Of a stretch of 64,000 nucleotides of DNA, positions 7,011-14,497 are shown piece by piece. The position numbers and the translations under genes are program-made. The notes beneath the pieces were generated by a model. It searched no databases. It was not told the DNA's origin and saw nothing but the letters and a program-made list of their open reading frames with translations. Every line of letters starts with the position of its first letter. The stretch's first letter is position 1. The stretch covers positions 4,278,001 to 4,342,000 of the forward strand of contig NZ_AP025739.1 of assembly GCF_003574315.2 (NCBI RefSeq). The letters are read 5' to 3'. Source of the stretch: Capsulimonas corticalis (GTDB taxonomy: Bacteria; Armatimonadota; Armatimonadia; Armatimonadales; Capsulimonadaceae).

Positions 7011-7517
7011 CTATTCCCCTGCGCGGGCTTCCCACACTGTTTCTCCGTTCGCATCGTGAACTATGGCTACACCTCCGGGAGTCTGCGCTAACAGTCCAAC
7101 AACGGGCTCGCCACTGGCCGTATTGACTGTAATTACACCGCCTTCGGAACCTGCGACCATATACGCCATTGCTTTGCCTGCATTATTGGAAACATTAATC
7201 GTGCCCCCTGACTGTCTCGACCCGATGCGTGCAGCAACAAGACCTTCACTGCCAGAAACGCTGATATCGCCTCCCCTGTTGTCAACAGCAATCCCGGCAT
7301 GTCCGACGCCGTCCGCATGGAAAGCTCCAATCGTGGTCACTTTTTCATCGGCATTCATCGTGACTGCTGGCCTGCCATTTGGAGCAAAAAGTGCGAAATG
7401 CGTCGTATCCGAATCTGCTCTGATTACCAGAAGTGGTCTGCCTTCCGGTGTTTGAAACACCAACCCACCTTCCGGAACTGTAATTACTTGCATCTCTGGG
7501 CCGTTCTCTGAAGCCAT
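7011..7517 (-). CDS. Repetitive beta-structured protein of unknown function
   Basis: About 168 residues made of repeated beta-strand units separated by Gly/Asn turns, for example GGLVFQTPEGRPLLVI, FALFAPNGRPAVTM, AGIAVDNRGGDISVSG, AARIGSRQSGGTINVS and GGVITVNTASGEPVVGL. The unit is roughly 20-24 residues, which suggests a beta-solenoid or a stacked beta-blade rather than a globular enzyme. No signal peptide. GAGGAG just upstream favours the second of two adjacent ATGs. Such proteins resemble phage tail or needle segments in style, but no specific match is claimed. Confidence 0.55.
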   Translation of the reverse strand: MASENGPEMQVITVPEGGLVFQTPEGRPLLVIRADSDTTHFALFAPNGRPAVTMNADEKVTTIGAFHADGVGHAGIAVDNRGGDISVSGSEGLVAARIGSRQSGGTINVSNNAGKAMAYMVAGSEGGVITVNTASGEPVVGLLAQTPGGVAIVHDANGETVWEARAGE

Positions 7518-7629
7518 CATTGTCTCCTCTGTTCCATATCTTACTACCAACTCTGCATCCGTCCGCGGATCGCCTCCTATTTCGACAGATAGGATGGTCT
7601 GCCGGTATAGGCGTTCCGTTTAAGTGTGG

Positions 7630-7656
7630 AGCAGCATTGCTTACGCCAATGCTGCT
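7630..7656. repeat. 10-bp inverted repeat
   Basis: Arms AGCAGCATTG and CAATGCTGCT enclose a seven-base loop, about 110 bases upstream of the repetitive beta protein gene. It may be a terminator or operator; no U-tract follows on either strand. Apart from this and the IS256 end at 7770, the 7518-7849 gap shows nothing else. Confidence 0.35.
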
Positions 7657-7769
7657 GCCGCCAATTCTACGAAAAGAACACATGCCACTGTCTGAATTAT
7701 GTTTAGCTCGATACTGCGCCAGTCGCTTCCAGCCTTGGTGCGAACTCCTGATTGGATTGTGGATCGGGT

Positions 7770-7794
7770 TAGTATATCATCGTTTCTGTAAATT
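7770..7794 (+). repeat. Solitary end of the IS256-type element
   Basis: The sequence TAGTATATCATCGTTTCTG and the bases after it match the left terminus of the intact IS256-type element at 12527 with one change. No transposase sequence follows, so this is a left-over terminus. Confidence 0.5.
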
Positions 7795-7849
7795 GTTGGA
7801 GTATGCTCGAATTTCTATTCGTGGTTATCTTTACTGCATTTTAGCGTTT

Positions 7850-8196
7850 TTAGGGGAATAGGTATTTGAGGATACGTGGATCGATATTCCAAAGACTTTC
7901 TGGCAGAGGTGATGGATATGATCCCGTCTCCCGAATAGGCGGCACGGTTGGAGCCGATTCGATCTTATCTTTACCCAACCTGGATTCCATTGCTTCCGCG
8001 CCTTCGTGATTATTTTTGCGCAGATCGACGGACACTAATGGGTGACGCACGTTGTCCTTGCGAATTTGGTAAGCCGTCACTTCACTGGCTATTATCGCTT
8101 CCTGAAGGAAGGAGCGTGGTCGCTGACGCAAGTCGGTCAAGCGATCGCCTCTCTGGCCTTGCAGAAATGCTGGCCCAATAATCCGATAATATAAGG
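7850..8196 (-). pseudogene. Hypothetical frame truncated by the IS3-type element
   Basis: A minus-strand frame covers this stretch, but its first ~35 codons would lie inside the IS3 end, so the original 5' part is lost or never existed. The non-IS part encodes a polar sequence (YQIRKDNVRHPLVSVDLRK, later RETGSYPSPLPESLWNIDP) with no recognised domain. Weak evidence for a real gene. Confidence 0.25.
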
Positions 8197-8231
8197 TGGT
8201 CCTATTTGTCAAGACAGTCAAACGGCCTCTT

Positions 8232-9065
8232 TTAAGGTGGACTGTCTCCTTTCTGTAGTGGTTGTTTTCTGAGCAGTTGGTGCGGCTCGGCATGCACAAC
8301 AGCGGGCGTCAGATTGCCCAACGACTGATGTGGCCGAACCTCGTTGTAAAACTTCAAATAGGACGAAAGACCTTGTCGCGCCTCACGCGGTGTTTCATAA
8401 TCGGCCAGATAAACTTCTTCTTGTTTGACGCTGCGCCACAGACGCTCCGTGAAAATGTTGTCCAAATAGCGTCCGCGTCCGTCCATGGAGACGCGCGCTC
8501 CCGCCGTCAAAAATTGGCTCGTGAACTTCTCGCTCGTAAAATGGCTGCCCTGATCCGAATTGACGATCTCAGGAACTGCGCTCTTCAATGACGCGGCGGT
8601 GCAGCTCAGGACAAATGGAATTTCCAGTGTCTCCGATAATTCCCAGGCAACGACCAGCCTGGAGAACCAATCGAGGAACGCCACCAGATAAAGGAAGCCG
8701 CCGCGCAGCCGAATATAGGTGATATCCACGCCCCAGACCTGATTGGGCCGATCAATGCACAAGCCGCGCAGCAAATACGGATAGGCCTTGTGGTCAGGGC
8801 CATTAGGCTTCGACAGATTCGGAGCCGAATACAGAGTAAAGAGGCCCATCTCCGCGCGATAATGGCGGATCGTGTGCCGACTAACCAGGATGCCTTCCTG
8901 CGCCAAAAGCGTCACAAGTTTGCGTGTTCCAAGGCATGGTCGCTCGGTGTACCACTCATCGAGCCGATGTTTGATCGCGATCTCCGCATCTCGTGCGGGG
9001 CGTGGCTCATAATACAAGCTGCTGCGCGCCACGGACAGCAGATCGGCCTGCCAGAGCAGCGGCAT
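8232..9065 (-). CDS. IS3-family transposase OrfB (DDE domain)
   Basis: The catalytic half of an IS3-type transposase. An N-terminal HTH_21-like region (RHRLDEWYTERPCLGTRKL is absent in part; the visible form is AIKHRLDEWYTERPCLGTRK) precedes the rve core: VWGVDITYIRLRGGFLYLVA carries the first Asp, VNSDQGSHFTSEKF the second, and DNIFTERLWRSVKQEEVY the Glu. The C-terminus FYNEVRPHQSLGNLTP is the family hallmark. The frame stays open upstream of the ATG to the A9 slippery run, so the functional protein is probably the frameshifted OrfAB fusion. All three catalytic residues are present. Confidence 0.9.
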   Translation of the reverse strand: MPLLWQADLLSVARSSLYYEPRPARDAEIAIKHRLDEWYTERPCLGTRKLVTLLAQEGILVSRHTIRHYRAEMGLFTLYSAPNLSKPNGPDHKAYPYLLRGLCIDRPNQVWGVDITYIRLRGGFLYLVAFLDWFSRLVVAWELSETLEIPFVLSCTAASLKSAVPEIVNSDQGSHFTSEKFTSQFLTAGARVSMDGRGRYLDNIFTERLWRSVKQEEVYLADYETPREARQGLSSYLKFYNEVRPHQSLGNLTPAVVHAEPHQLLRKQPLQKGDSPP

Positions 9066-9105
9066 AGCATGGCGTTCTTCGCGTTCGACCAGGGCCAGGC
9101 GTTCG

Positions 9106-9408
9106 TTAAGCGTCAGGTTCGAGGCCAGATTTTTTTTTCAGCCAGTTTACCTGCGTCGTGAGGCGACCGATCTCCTGGTAAAGCTGTTCGACTTTCTGCT
9201 CCTGCGATTCGTGAGCTTTGGCCTGCGAGTTCTTGCGTTCGAAGACCAGCGCCAAATCCGCGATGGCTTCCTGCTTCCACTTGGTCAGCAGGTTCGGATG
9301 AATCTGATGCTCGGAAGCAAGCTGGGCAACGGTCTTGATCTCTTTGAGCGCCTCTAAAACGACCTGGGCTTTGAAGGCGGCGGAGTAATGTTTTCGGGTG
9401 TTGGGCAT
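9106..9408 (-). CDS. IS3-family transposase OrfA (helix-turn-helix)
   Basis: A 100-residue protein starting MPNTRKHYSAAFKAQVVLEA, the standard transposase_8 HTH. The recognition part is VAQLASEHQIHPNLLTKWKQ, followed by a leucine-zipper-like helix (VEQLYQEIGRLTTQVNWLKK) that mediates multimer formation. It binds the element ends. The last codons run into the A9 stretch where ribosomes can shift by -1 into OrfB. Confidence 0.9.
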   Translation of the reverse strand: MPNTRKHYSAAFKAQVVLEALKEIKTVAQLASEHQIHPNLLTKWKQEAIADLALVFERKNSQAKAHESQEQKVEQLYQEIGRLTTQVNWLKKKSGLEPDA

Positions 9409-9657
9409 GGTGGTGTATCCACCTTAATTGTGCCCGATTTACTGTCCGAATTTATGGGACCATTATAGATTACGGTGGTCTTGTATGGCAAGACGGCGCT
9501 CCTCAAGATCATAAGCCGGATTGCCATACATCGCCGTCTGGATATCACAACAAAGGTTGTGGCAGTTTGCTGGTAGCAGAACACAACGATCTGCCACAGT
9601 CCGGTCTTTCGTTTCAGCCGACACCGACCTGACGGATGACGAGATTGTGCGCGCTAA

Positions 9658-10496
9658 GAGCTTCTATCAATAGTCATTTTATTAAACTGATTGCTCGTGC
9701 GTTAACCTTGGCTGCTATTATCAGCACGAAAGCTTGTTATGGTTTCCCTTGGCGCTTATGGCGTACCTGAAGCCGATGAAGCTGATTGACTAGGACGAAG
9801 GCCCGCTCGACTACGCAACTGACGACGATTACTTTTCGAAGCATCAACTTTTATTTTATTCAGCGGAGCCTTTATCAGCGTGCAGCTTCGTTGGGCGCTA
9901 ACGTCTCGCCTTCCCCTCGGGCTGCGTTTCGCGAGGATGGCGTCCACTTGTTCAGGCAGCAAGGTCGTCTCGTTCACGTTGGCCGCCGTGAATTCGGCAA
10001 CCAAGATGCGGCCTGACTGGTCCACCAGATGGCGTTAGCTGCCAGCCTTGCCGCGATCCGTCGGGTTCTTGCCCGTCTTCGACCCGCCGTGTTTCGCCGG
10101 AACCAGCGAGGCATCGATACTGGCTCGCTCCCAGTTGATCTGATCGGCAATTCCGAGTTTGTCGAGTATCAGCCGATGTAACCGCGCCAGACGCCCGCTT
10201 CGCTCCAGTCCCGAAGGCGTCGCGAGCATTCATGCCGCGTTTACATCCCATTCGATGCGCTAGCAGAGGTGCGTATGCCTGACATTTCCTGGGGCAGATA
10301 TTCCCAGGGAATGCCGGTGCGCAGGATAAACAGAATGCCGTCCAACGCCTTGCGATCCGCAACACGGGGCCGGCCGGAAATCTTTTTGGGTTTTGACGCC
10401 GGAATGAAAGGCGCGACGAGTTCCCCAAGTTCGTCCGAGACTAATTCTTTTGTCACAAAGGCCTTTTACCCGATATGGCGCTTTTGATAGGAGCTC
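9658..10496 (-). mobile_element. Decayed IS5-type element
   Basis: Ends resemble those of the intact element at 21916-22784: GAGCTTCTATCAATAGT on the left (two changes) and the same GGAGCTC-type end on the right. The interior is the same transposase gene with many substitutions and several frameshifts. Flanks are not a clean TA duplication, consistent with age. Confidence 0.8.
9756..10456 (-). pseudogene. IS5-type transposase, frameshifted
   Basis: Three consecutive minus-strand frames together cover the transposase seen intact at 21932-22744. The N-terminal piece has [20 protein letters not shown], the middle piece [20 protein letters not shown], and the third [20 protein letters not shown]. 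The segment with the second catalytic Asp is scrambled and the Glu region is not recovered in one frame, so no active enzyme can be made. It has diverged from its homologue mainly by frame-disrupting changes. Confidence 0.8.
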
Positions 10497-10640
10497 TTAG
10501 TGCGCGACCTATGTTCAGCTGATGGGGATACCAAATGCTCCTCCTTAACGACTATGTTGCTCTCTAGTGAAGTTTGCCAAGGAATTATACTGGGAATAAC
10601 TGGATGCAACCACAGCGCCACACTATTAGGAGCCCTATGC

Positions 10641-11141
10641 ATGGAACTTAAGGAACTGAACGACCTTTACATCGATGAACTCAAAGACCTCTACAACGCC
10701 GAACATCAGATTTTGGAGGCTTTGCCCAAGATGGCGGATACCGCAACTTCGCCGAAGCTAAAGAAAGCGTTTCAGACGCACATTAAGCAGACACAAGTCC
10801 ATGTGCAGCGTCTGGAGCAAATCTTTGAGGGTCTGGGTGAAAATCCCGCTGGTAAGATCTGTAAGGCAATGAAGGGACTTGTTGCCGAAGGCGCGGAAAT
10901 GATCAAGGAGAAGGCTACGCCGGCAGTTAAGGACGCTGGCCTGATCACGTCAGCCCAGCGTGTGGAGCACTATGAGATGGCTGGCTACGGCTCGGTCCGA
11001 ACCTTCGCCAAGCAACTTGGCTATGTTGAGGCAGCTGTTCTGCTCCAAACAACTCTGGATGAAGAGCAGCAGACTGATCTGGACTTGACCGCTCTGGCGG
11101 AAGCGACGATCAACAAGAAGGCTGCGTCTGGGGCGGCTTAA
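10641..11141 (+). CDS. DUF892 ferritin-like protein (YciE/YciF family)
   Basis: A 166-residue all-helical protein. LNDLYIDELKDLYNAEHQIL is the family's signature first helix, with the Asp/Glu and Glu-x-x-His residues placed as in ferritin-like metal sites. Later helices include FQTHIKQTQVHVQRLEQIFE, RVEHYEMAGYGSVRTFAKQL and LLQTTLDEEQQTDLDLTALA, giving the paired E-x-x-H pattern of a di-iron four-helix bundle. Family members are linked to stress responses; an enzymatic role is not established. The ATG at 10641 was chosen because AGGAG lies eight bases upstream and the conserved domain begins there. A hairpin terminator follows the stop. Confidence 0.85.
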   Translation: MELKELNDLYIDELKDLYNAEHQILEALPKMADTATSPKLKKAFQTHIKQTQVHVQRLEQIFEGLGENPAGKICKAMKGLVAEGAEMIKEKATPAVKDAGLITSAQRVEHYEMAGYGSVRTFAKQLGYVEAAVLLQTTLDEEQQTDLDLTALAEATINKKAASGAA

Positions 11142-11176
11142 GCCAACGTTCTAGACCAATAATTTCACATGATGAT

Positions 11177-11214
11177 GGCCCTAAGCCTTCTAAAGCTCGC
11201 TTGGGGCCGTTTTT
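11177..11214 (+). terminator. Rho-independent terminator after the DUF892 gene
   Basis: Arms GGCCCTAAGC and GCTTGGGGCC (one G-U pair) enclose a 12-base loop and are followed by GTTTTT. The position, 36 bases after the stop, fits termination of the ferritin-like gene. Confidence 0.75.
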
Positions 11215-11229
11215 GTCTAAATCCGCGGA

Positions 11230-11541
11230 TCAAAAACGAGATACGCTTGGGATTTCTAGTCGTACGAATGTTGGCATGTACCAGAGGCTTCTCTCCATTT
11301 TTGAATAGACGGGGCCTGGGTTTTCACCATGATGCACCCAGGCTAACGTTAAAGGGCGAATGTGCTTTTCAGCCATCGCCCTGTCATAAGCAGCAATAAT
11401 CGCCTTTACCAATTCTGCTTCTTGAGGCCCGAAACGAACTGGTTGCCGACTTACATCAACGATCGAAAAAAACGCTACTCCACAGCCTTCATCCTCATTC
11501 GTCAAAGGATTGACTGAGTCTTGATGTAGAAAATACTCCAT
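11230..11541 (-). CDS. Small hypothetical protein, paralogue family B
   Basis: A 103-residue protein matching the gene at 2540-2839 over its C-terminal two thirds: KAIIAAYDRAMAEKHIRPL, a central Trp, GPVY and a final hydrophobic strand. The N-terminus has diverged. It is convergent with the DUF892 gene, ending just past that gene's terminator. The presence of a second copy in another cluster of small genes supports it as real. Function unknown. Confidence 0.6.
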   Translation of the reverse strand: MEYFLHQDSVNPLTNEDEGCGVAFFSIVDVSRQPVRFGPQEAELVKAIIAAYDRAMAEKHIRPLTLAWVHHGENPGPVYSKMERSLWYMPTFVRLEIPSVSRF

Positions 11542-11736
11542 TGGGCTTACTTTCTGGGTCGTTTGTTGCTGTGAGTGGCCTCTGGATATAACCTTCTATG
11601 TGCCTTAGACATACGAATGAGTTTGAGCGTGACCTGAAAACTGTTCGACCGCTTGGGCGCAACTGATCTCTTCTCTTATAGAGAAGGTGGCAATCAGGTC
11701 AGGCTCATCGATATTAAGCTGACCATCGGAACGTGA

Positions 11737-12054
11737 CTAAGCAGACCTACCGCGCAGTGATCCAAAGGCCAGGATCGCACGGCTAATAAAATATTCTTCA
11801 GTGAAGCCGTGATACCGTTTGGCGTCATGCAACATAAGTGACGATGTCATTCTTTGTATTGTCCAATTCTCTAGAGGTTGTGAGGGCTTTGCCGTCGCGC
11901 TGATCACGCATATTATGACCCCTTCATCGTCTGGCATAGTAAACACCGCACGGTACCGCTCTGGCGATCCCCAGCTACGCACAGGAATTAAGGTTGGCTC
12001 TTTGTCACCCACAGACCATTCTACCCTTATATAAGCTTTCGACGCTTTGGCCAT
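11737..12054 (-). CDS. Small hypothetical protein, paralogue family C
   Basis: A 105-residue protein matching the gene at 3831-4094 (EPTLIPVRSWG, VIICVISATAKP and EEYFISRAILAFGSL in order). It has about 20 extra residues in the middle. The first available ATG is at 12054; no clear ribosome site precedes it. Families B and C occur here about 200 bases apart on one strand, as in the 2-4 kb cluster, so they may travel together. Confidence 0.6.
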   Translation of the reverse strand: MAKASKAYIRVEWSVGDKEPTLIPVRSWGSPERYRAVFTMPDDEGVIICVISATAKPSQPLENWTIQRMTSSLMLHDAKRYHGFTEEYFISRAILAFGSLRGRSA

Positions 12055-12236
12055 CAAAATAAGCGCCGCATCCTTCCGTCCAAGCTGATAGGGAGTACGG
12101 GACAGGTAGGCGCCAGTGAATGTCCACGATAGGTAGTGAGCAATTTACCAGAACGTCCAAGCTGTCGTGACCCGCTATCTTATCATCACCTTTAGAATAT
12201 CGGCCAGATATTTACGCCGAAGTACTTTGTCTTACC

Positions 12237-12422
12237 TCATTGGTCGTTAGCTGCCGAGAACTGAGGTACTGTTGCACGCGTTAATCGTGTCCAATACTCC
12301 TGAAATGCCGCTCCGATGAGGGATTGGCGAAAAACTCCAATTGGTTCGCAAGCGAAGGCAAGGAGGTCTTCACTCATTATATAGTAAATTTGCAGGAGTG
12401 CACAGAATTTTTTTGCCACCAA
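12237..12422 (-). CDS. Possible small protein
   Basis: A 61-codon frame with a hydrophobic N-terminal half (FCALLQIYYIMSEDLLAFA) and no recognised family, ribosome site or paralogue in the window. Included only because nothing else explains the 12055-12526 gap; it may be chance. Confidence 0.2.
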   Translation of the reverse strand: MVAKKFCALLQIYYIMSEDLLAFACEPIGVFRQSLIGAAFQEYWTRLTRATVPQFSAANDQ

Positions 12423-12526
12423 TAATTTATCGGACCGGCACTGTTATGGATAGTACTGCCACATTTCATCGCGCTATAATGCTCCCAAAAATCTGTACAG
12501 CGGTTTAACGACGCGGATCAGTTCGG

Positions 12527-13861
12527 TTAGTGTATCATCGTTTCTGTAAATTGGCTTAGGCCAAAAAATAGTAGGCCAGAGAGTATCCTTGAAGTTACCA
12601 CACCACAAGGGGACCGACCATGACCTACCAGAACGATTGTACTCTCTCGGAGCAGTTTTTGGATCAACTCTGCGGCCAAGGACTCGATGCCTTGCCCGAA
12701 CTGATCCGCATCGTCCTCAATAACGCCATGCAGCTCGAACGGCAGAAGTTTCTGGGAGCCGCGCCCCATGAGCGAACCGAACAGCGCACAGGCTACGCCA
12801 ACGGCTACAAAGACAAGACACTTGATCTGCGAGTGGGCCGCACGGTCGTGCAAGTCCCGCAGACGCGCGACGCTCAGTTCTCCTCTGGAGGCTCGAATTT
12901 CTATCCGCAAAGCCTGGAGAAAGGCACACGCTCCGAGCGGGCATTGAAGCTGGCTCTGGCCGAGATGTATATCCAGGGCGTCAGCACACGCAAGGTCGCG
13001 GCCATCACCGAGCAGCTTTGCGGCTTTGATGTCACCAGTTCCGCCGTCTCACGCGCCACGCAGGAACTCGACGCTATCCTCCAAGAATGGCGCGAACGTT
13101 CACTCGGTGAGTTTGCCTATCTCTATCTGGATGCCCGTTACGAAAGCGTTCACCTGAGTGGGTTGCAGCGAAGGGCCGCCGTGCTGATCGCCATCGGTGT
13201 GGACCTGGAAGGCAAGCGTCAGGTGTTGGGGGTCTCGGTGGCGATTTCCGAACATGAGGTGCATTGGCGCTCCTTTCTGCAAAGCTTGCTGGCGCGTGGT
13301 CTTCGGGGCGTGCGCCTGGTCGTTAGTGACGCCCATGAGGGCATTCAAGCGGCGACCCGCTCGGTTTTGGGCGGCGTCCCCTGGCAACGCTGCCGATTTC
13401 ATTTACAGCAGAACGCCAGCAAATACGTCCCCAAGCAGGACCTCAAGGTTCCTGTGGCGGCGGATATTCGCGCGATTTTCAACGCGCAGGATCGCATGGA
13501 AGCAGAGGCATTGCTCAAACGAACCGTCCAGAAGTACGAGAAGAGCGCGCCCAAACTTGCCGATTGGATGGAGCAAAATCTGCCTGAAGGGATGACTGTG
13601 TTTGCCTTTCCCGTTTCGCACCGCCGCCTCTTGCGTACGACCAATGGTCTGGAGCGAGTGAACCGTGAACTGCGCCGCCGCACACGCGTGGCGAGCATCT
13701 TCCCGAACGAGGCGTCTTGCTTGCGTCTCGTATCCGCATTATTGATGGAGATTAGCGATGACTGGCAGAGCGACAAGGCTTATCTGACGTTCACGAACGA
13801 ATAACAGCGCAAAGAATTCGGGGATGCTCCAATAATTTTCAGAAAAGGTGTTGCATTATCT
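12527..13861 (+). mobile_element. IS256-type insertion sequence, complete, with 8-bp target duplication
   Basis: The transposase gene is bracketed by imperfect inverted ends: TTAGTGTATCATCGTTTCTG at the left and the related sequence ending at 13861 at the right. The octamer CAGTTCGG occurs immediately outside both ends (12519-12526 and 13862-13869), the 8-bp duplication expected for this family. A solitary left end at 7770 and an inverted 5' fragment at 14190-14410 derive from the same element type. Confidence 0.9.
12620..13804 (+). CDS. IS256/mutator-type transposase
   Basis: A full-length 394-residue transposase of the mutator type. FAYLYLDARYESVHLSG holds the first catalytic Asp, LRLVVSDAHEGIQAA-type sequence (GVRLVVSDAHEGIQAATR) the second, and TTNGLERVNRELRRRTRVAS the Glu region, followed by the family's IFPNEASCLRLVSALLME. 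An H-L-x-x-N pair (CRFHLQQN) is also present. No frame disruption is seen, and the target duplication is intact, so the element may still be active. Confidence 0.92.
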   Translation: MTYQNDCTLSEQFLDQLCGQGLDALPELIRIVLNNAMQLERQKFLGAAPHERTEQRTGYANGYKDKTLDLRVGRTVVQVPQTRDAQFSSGGSNFYPQSLEKGTRSERALKLALAEMYIQGVSTRKVAAITEQLCGFDVTSSAVSRATQELDAILQEWRERSLGEFAYLYLDARYESVHLSGLQRRAAVLIAIGVDLEGKRQVLGVSVAISEHEVHWRSFLQSLLARGLRGVRLVVSDAHEGIQAATRSVLGGVPWQRCRFHLQQNASKYVPKQDLKVPVAADIRAIFNAQDRMEAEALLKRTVQKYEKSAPKLADWMEQNLPEGMTVFAFPVSHRRLLRTTNGLERVNRELRRRTRVASIFPNEASCLRLVSALLMEISDDWQSDKAYLTFTNE

Positions 13862-13920
13862 CAGTTCGGACAAAAAATGAGTCCTTGGCGGCAAGGCTGA
13901 TCTAAAAACTGCTAGGAGAG

Positions 13921-14180
13921 TAAGGTGGCCCTATTTGTTAAGACAGTCTGACAGCCTTTTTGAGGTCGACTGTCTTCTTTCGTTTTCGATCATTTCCTCG
14001 CCATTCGGTGCGGCTGGGCGTGGACAAAGGCGGGCGTTACATTGCCCAACGACTGATGTGGCCGAACCTCATTGTAGAACTTCAAATAAGACGCAAGACC
14101 TTGGCGAGCCTCGGGCGGCGTTTCATAATCGACTCGGTAGACTTCCTCATGTTTAACACTACGCCGCAGTTTCAATAATT
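13921..14180 (-). mobile_element. 3' fragment of the IS3-type element
   Basis: Begins with the same end as the intact element (AAGGTGG-x-CCTATTTGT) and encodes on the minus strand the last ~60 residues of OrfB (VDYETPPEARQGLASYLKFY, NEVRPHQSLGN). The rest of OrfB and OrfA are missing; the fragment abuts the inverted IS256 piece. Confidence 0.8.
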
Positions 14181-14189
14181 TATTGTTTG

Positions 14190-14410
14190 CTTATTGCATG
14201 GCGCTATTAAGAAGGATCTGGATGAGCTTAGGCAGGGCATCAAATCCCAATCCGCAAAGCTGCTCTAAAATTTCATCTGAAAACTGCTCCGAGAGAGTAG
14301 AATCGCTCTGGTAGGTCGTGGTCGTTGCCTTGTGGTCTGTTACCTCTAAGGATATTCCGTGGCCTGCTGTTTTTAGACCATGACCTATTTACAGAAACGA
14401 TGACACACTA
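14190..14410 (-). mobile_element. Inverted 5' fragment of an IS256-type element
   Basis: Reading the minus strand from 14410, the IS256 left end appears, then a leader similar to that of the intact copy, then codons for TTYQSDSTLSEQF, EQLCGLGFDALPKLIQIL and LLNSAMQ, matching the start of the transposase at 12620. The start codon is changed to ACG and the gene is cut after about 45 codons. Confidence 0.75.
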
Positions 14411-14433
14411 TCGAAAAAAAAATGTTGCCAAAA

Positions 14434-14465
14434 TTGGTATCAAAACAAAAAAAATTGTGTATAAT
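14434..14465 (+). promoter_or_regulatory. Candidate promoter for the GntR/LacI-type regulator
   Basis: A perfect TATAAT (14460-14465) lies 33 bases before the start codon; TTGGTA (14434-14439) could serve as a -35 box but the spacing of 20 is long. The region is very A-rich. Confidence 0.5.
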
Positions 14466-14497
14466 AGCCATAGTTACTTTCTCTAAGGGGTAGGCCG

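Larger units (their letters stand above)
8195..9463 (-). mobile_element. IS3-family insertion sequence, apparently intact
   Basis: Two overlapping minus-strand frames (helix-turn-helix OrfA, DDE OrfB) lie between imperfect inverted ends that share TGGTCC-x-AT and GACAGT-x-AA. A nine-base A run on the coding strand (T at 9130-9138) lies in the overlap and is the expected -1 frameshift site for making the OrfAB transposase. A possible TATA target duplication is present (8190-8193 and 9464-9467), but the exact ends are uncertain. A fragment of the same element is at 13921-14180. Confidence 0.85.

Noticed and set aside
9512-9656. Short coding segment left of the decayed IS5 element (codons reading ...SADTDLTDDEIVRA)
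   Set aside because: It looks protein-like for about 15 codons but has a stop upstream, no start and no family; too short to support.
9651-10505. Inverted flanks (GTGCGCGCTAA / TTAGTGCGCGAC) of the decayed IS5 element as a larger inverted repeat
   Set aside because: Only about ten bases match and the region is degenerate; probably chance next to the palindromic TTA/TAA target preference.
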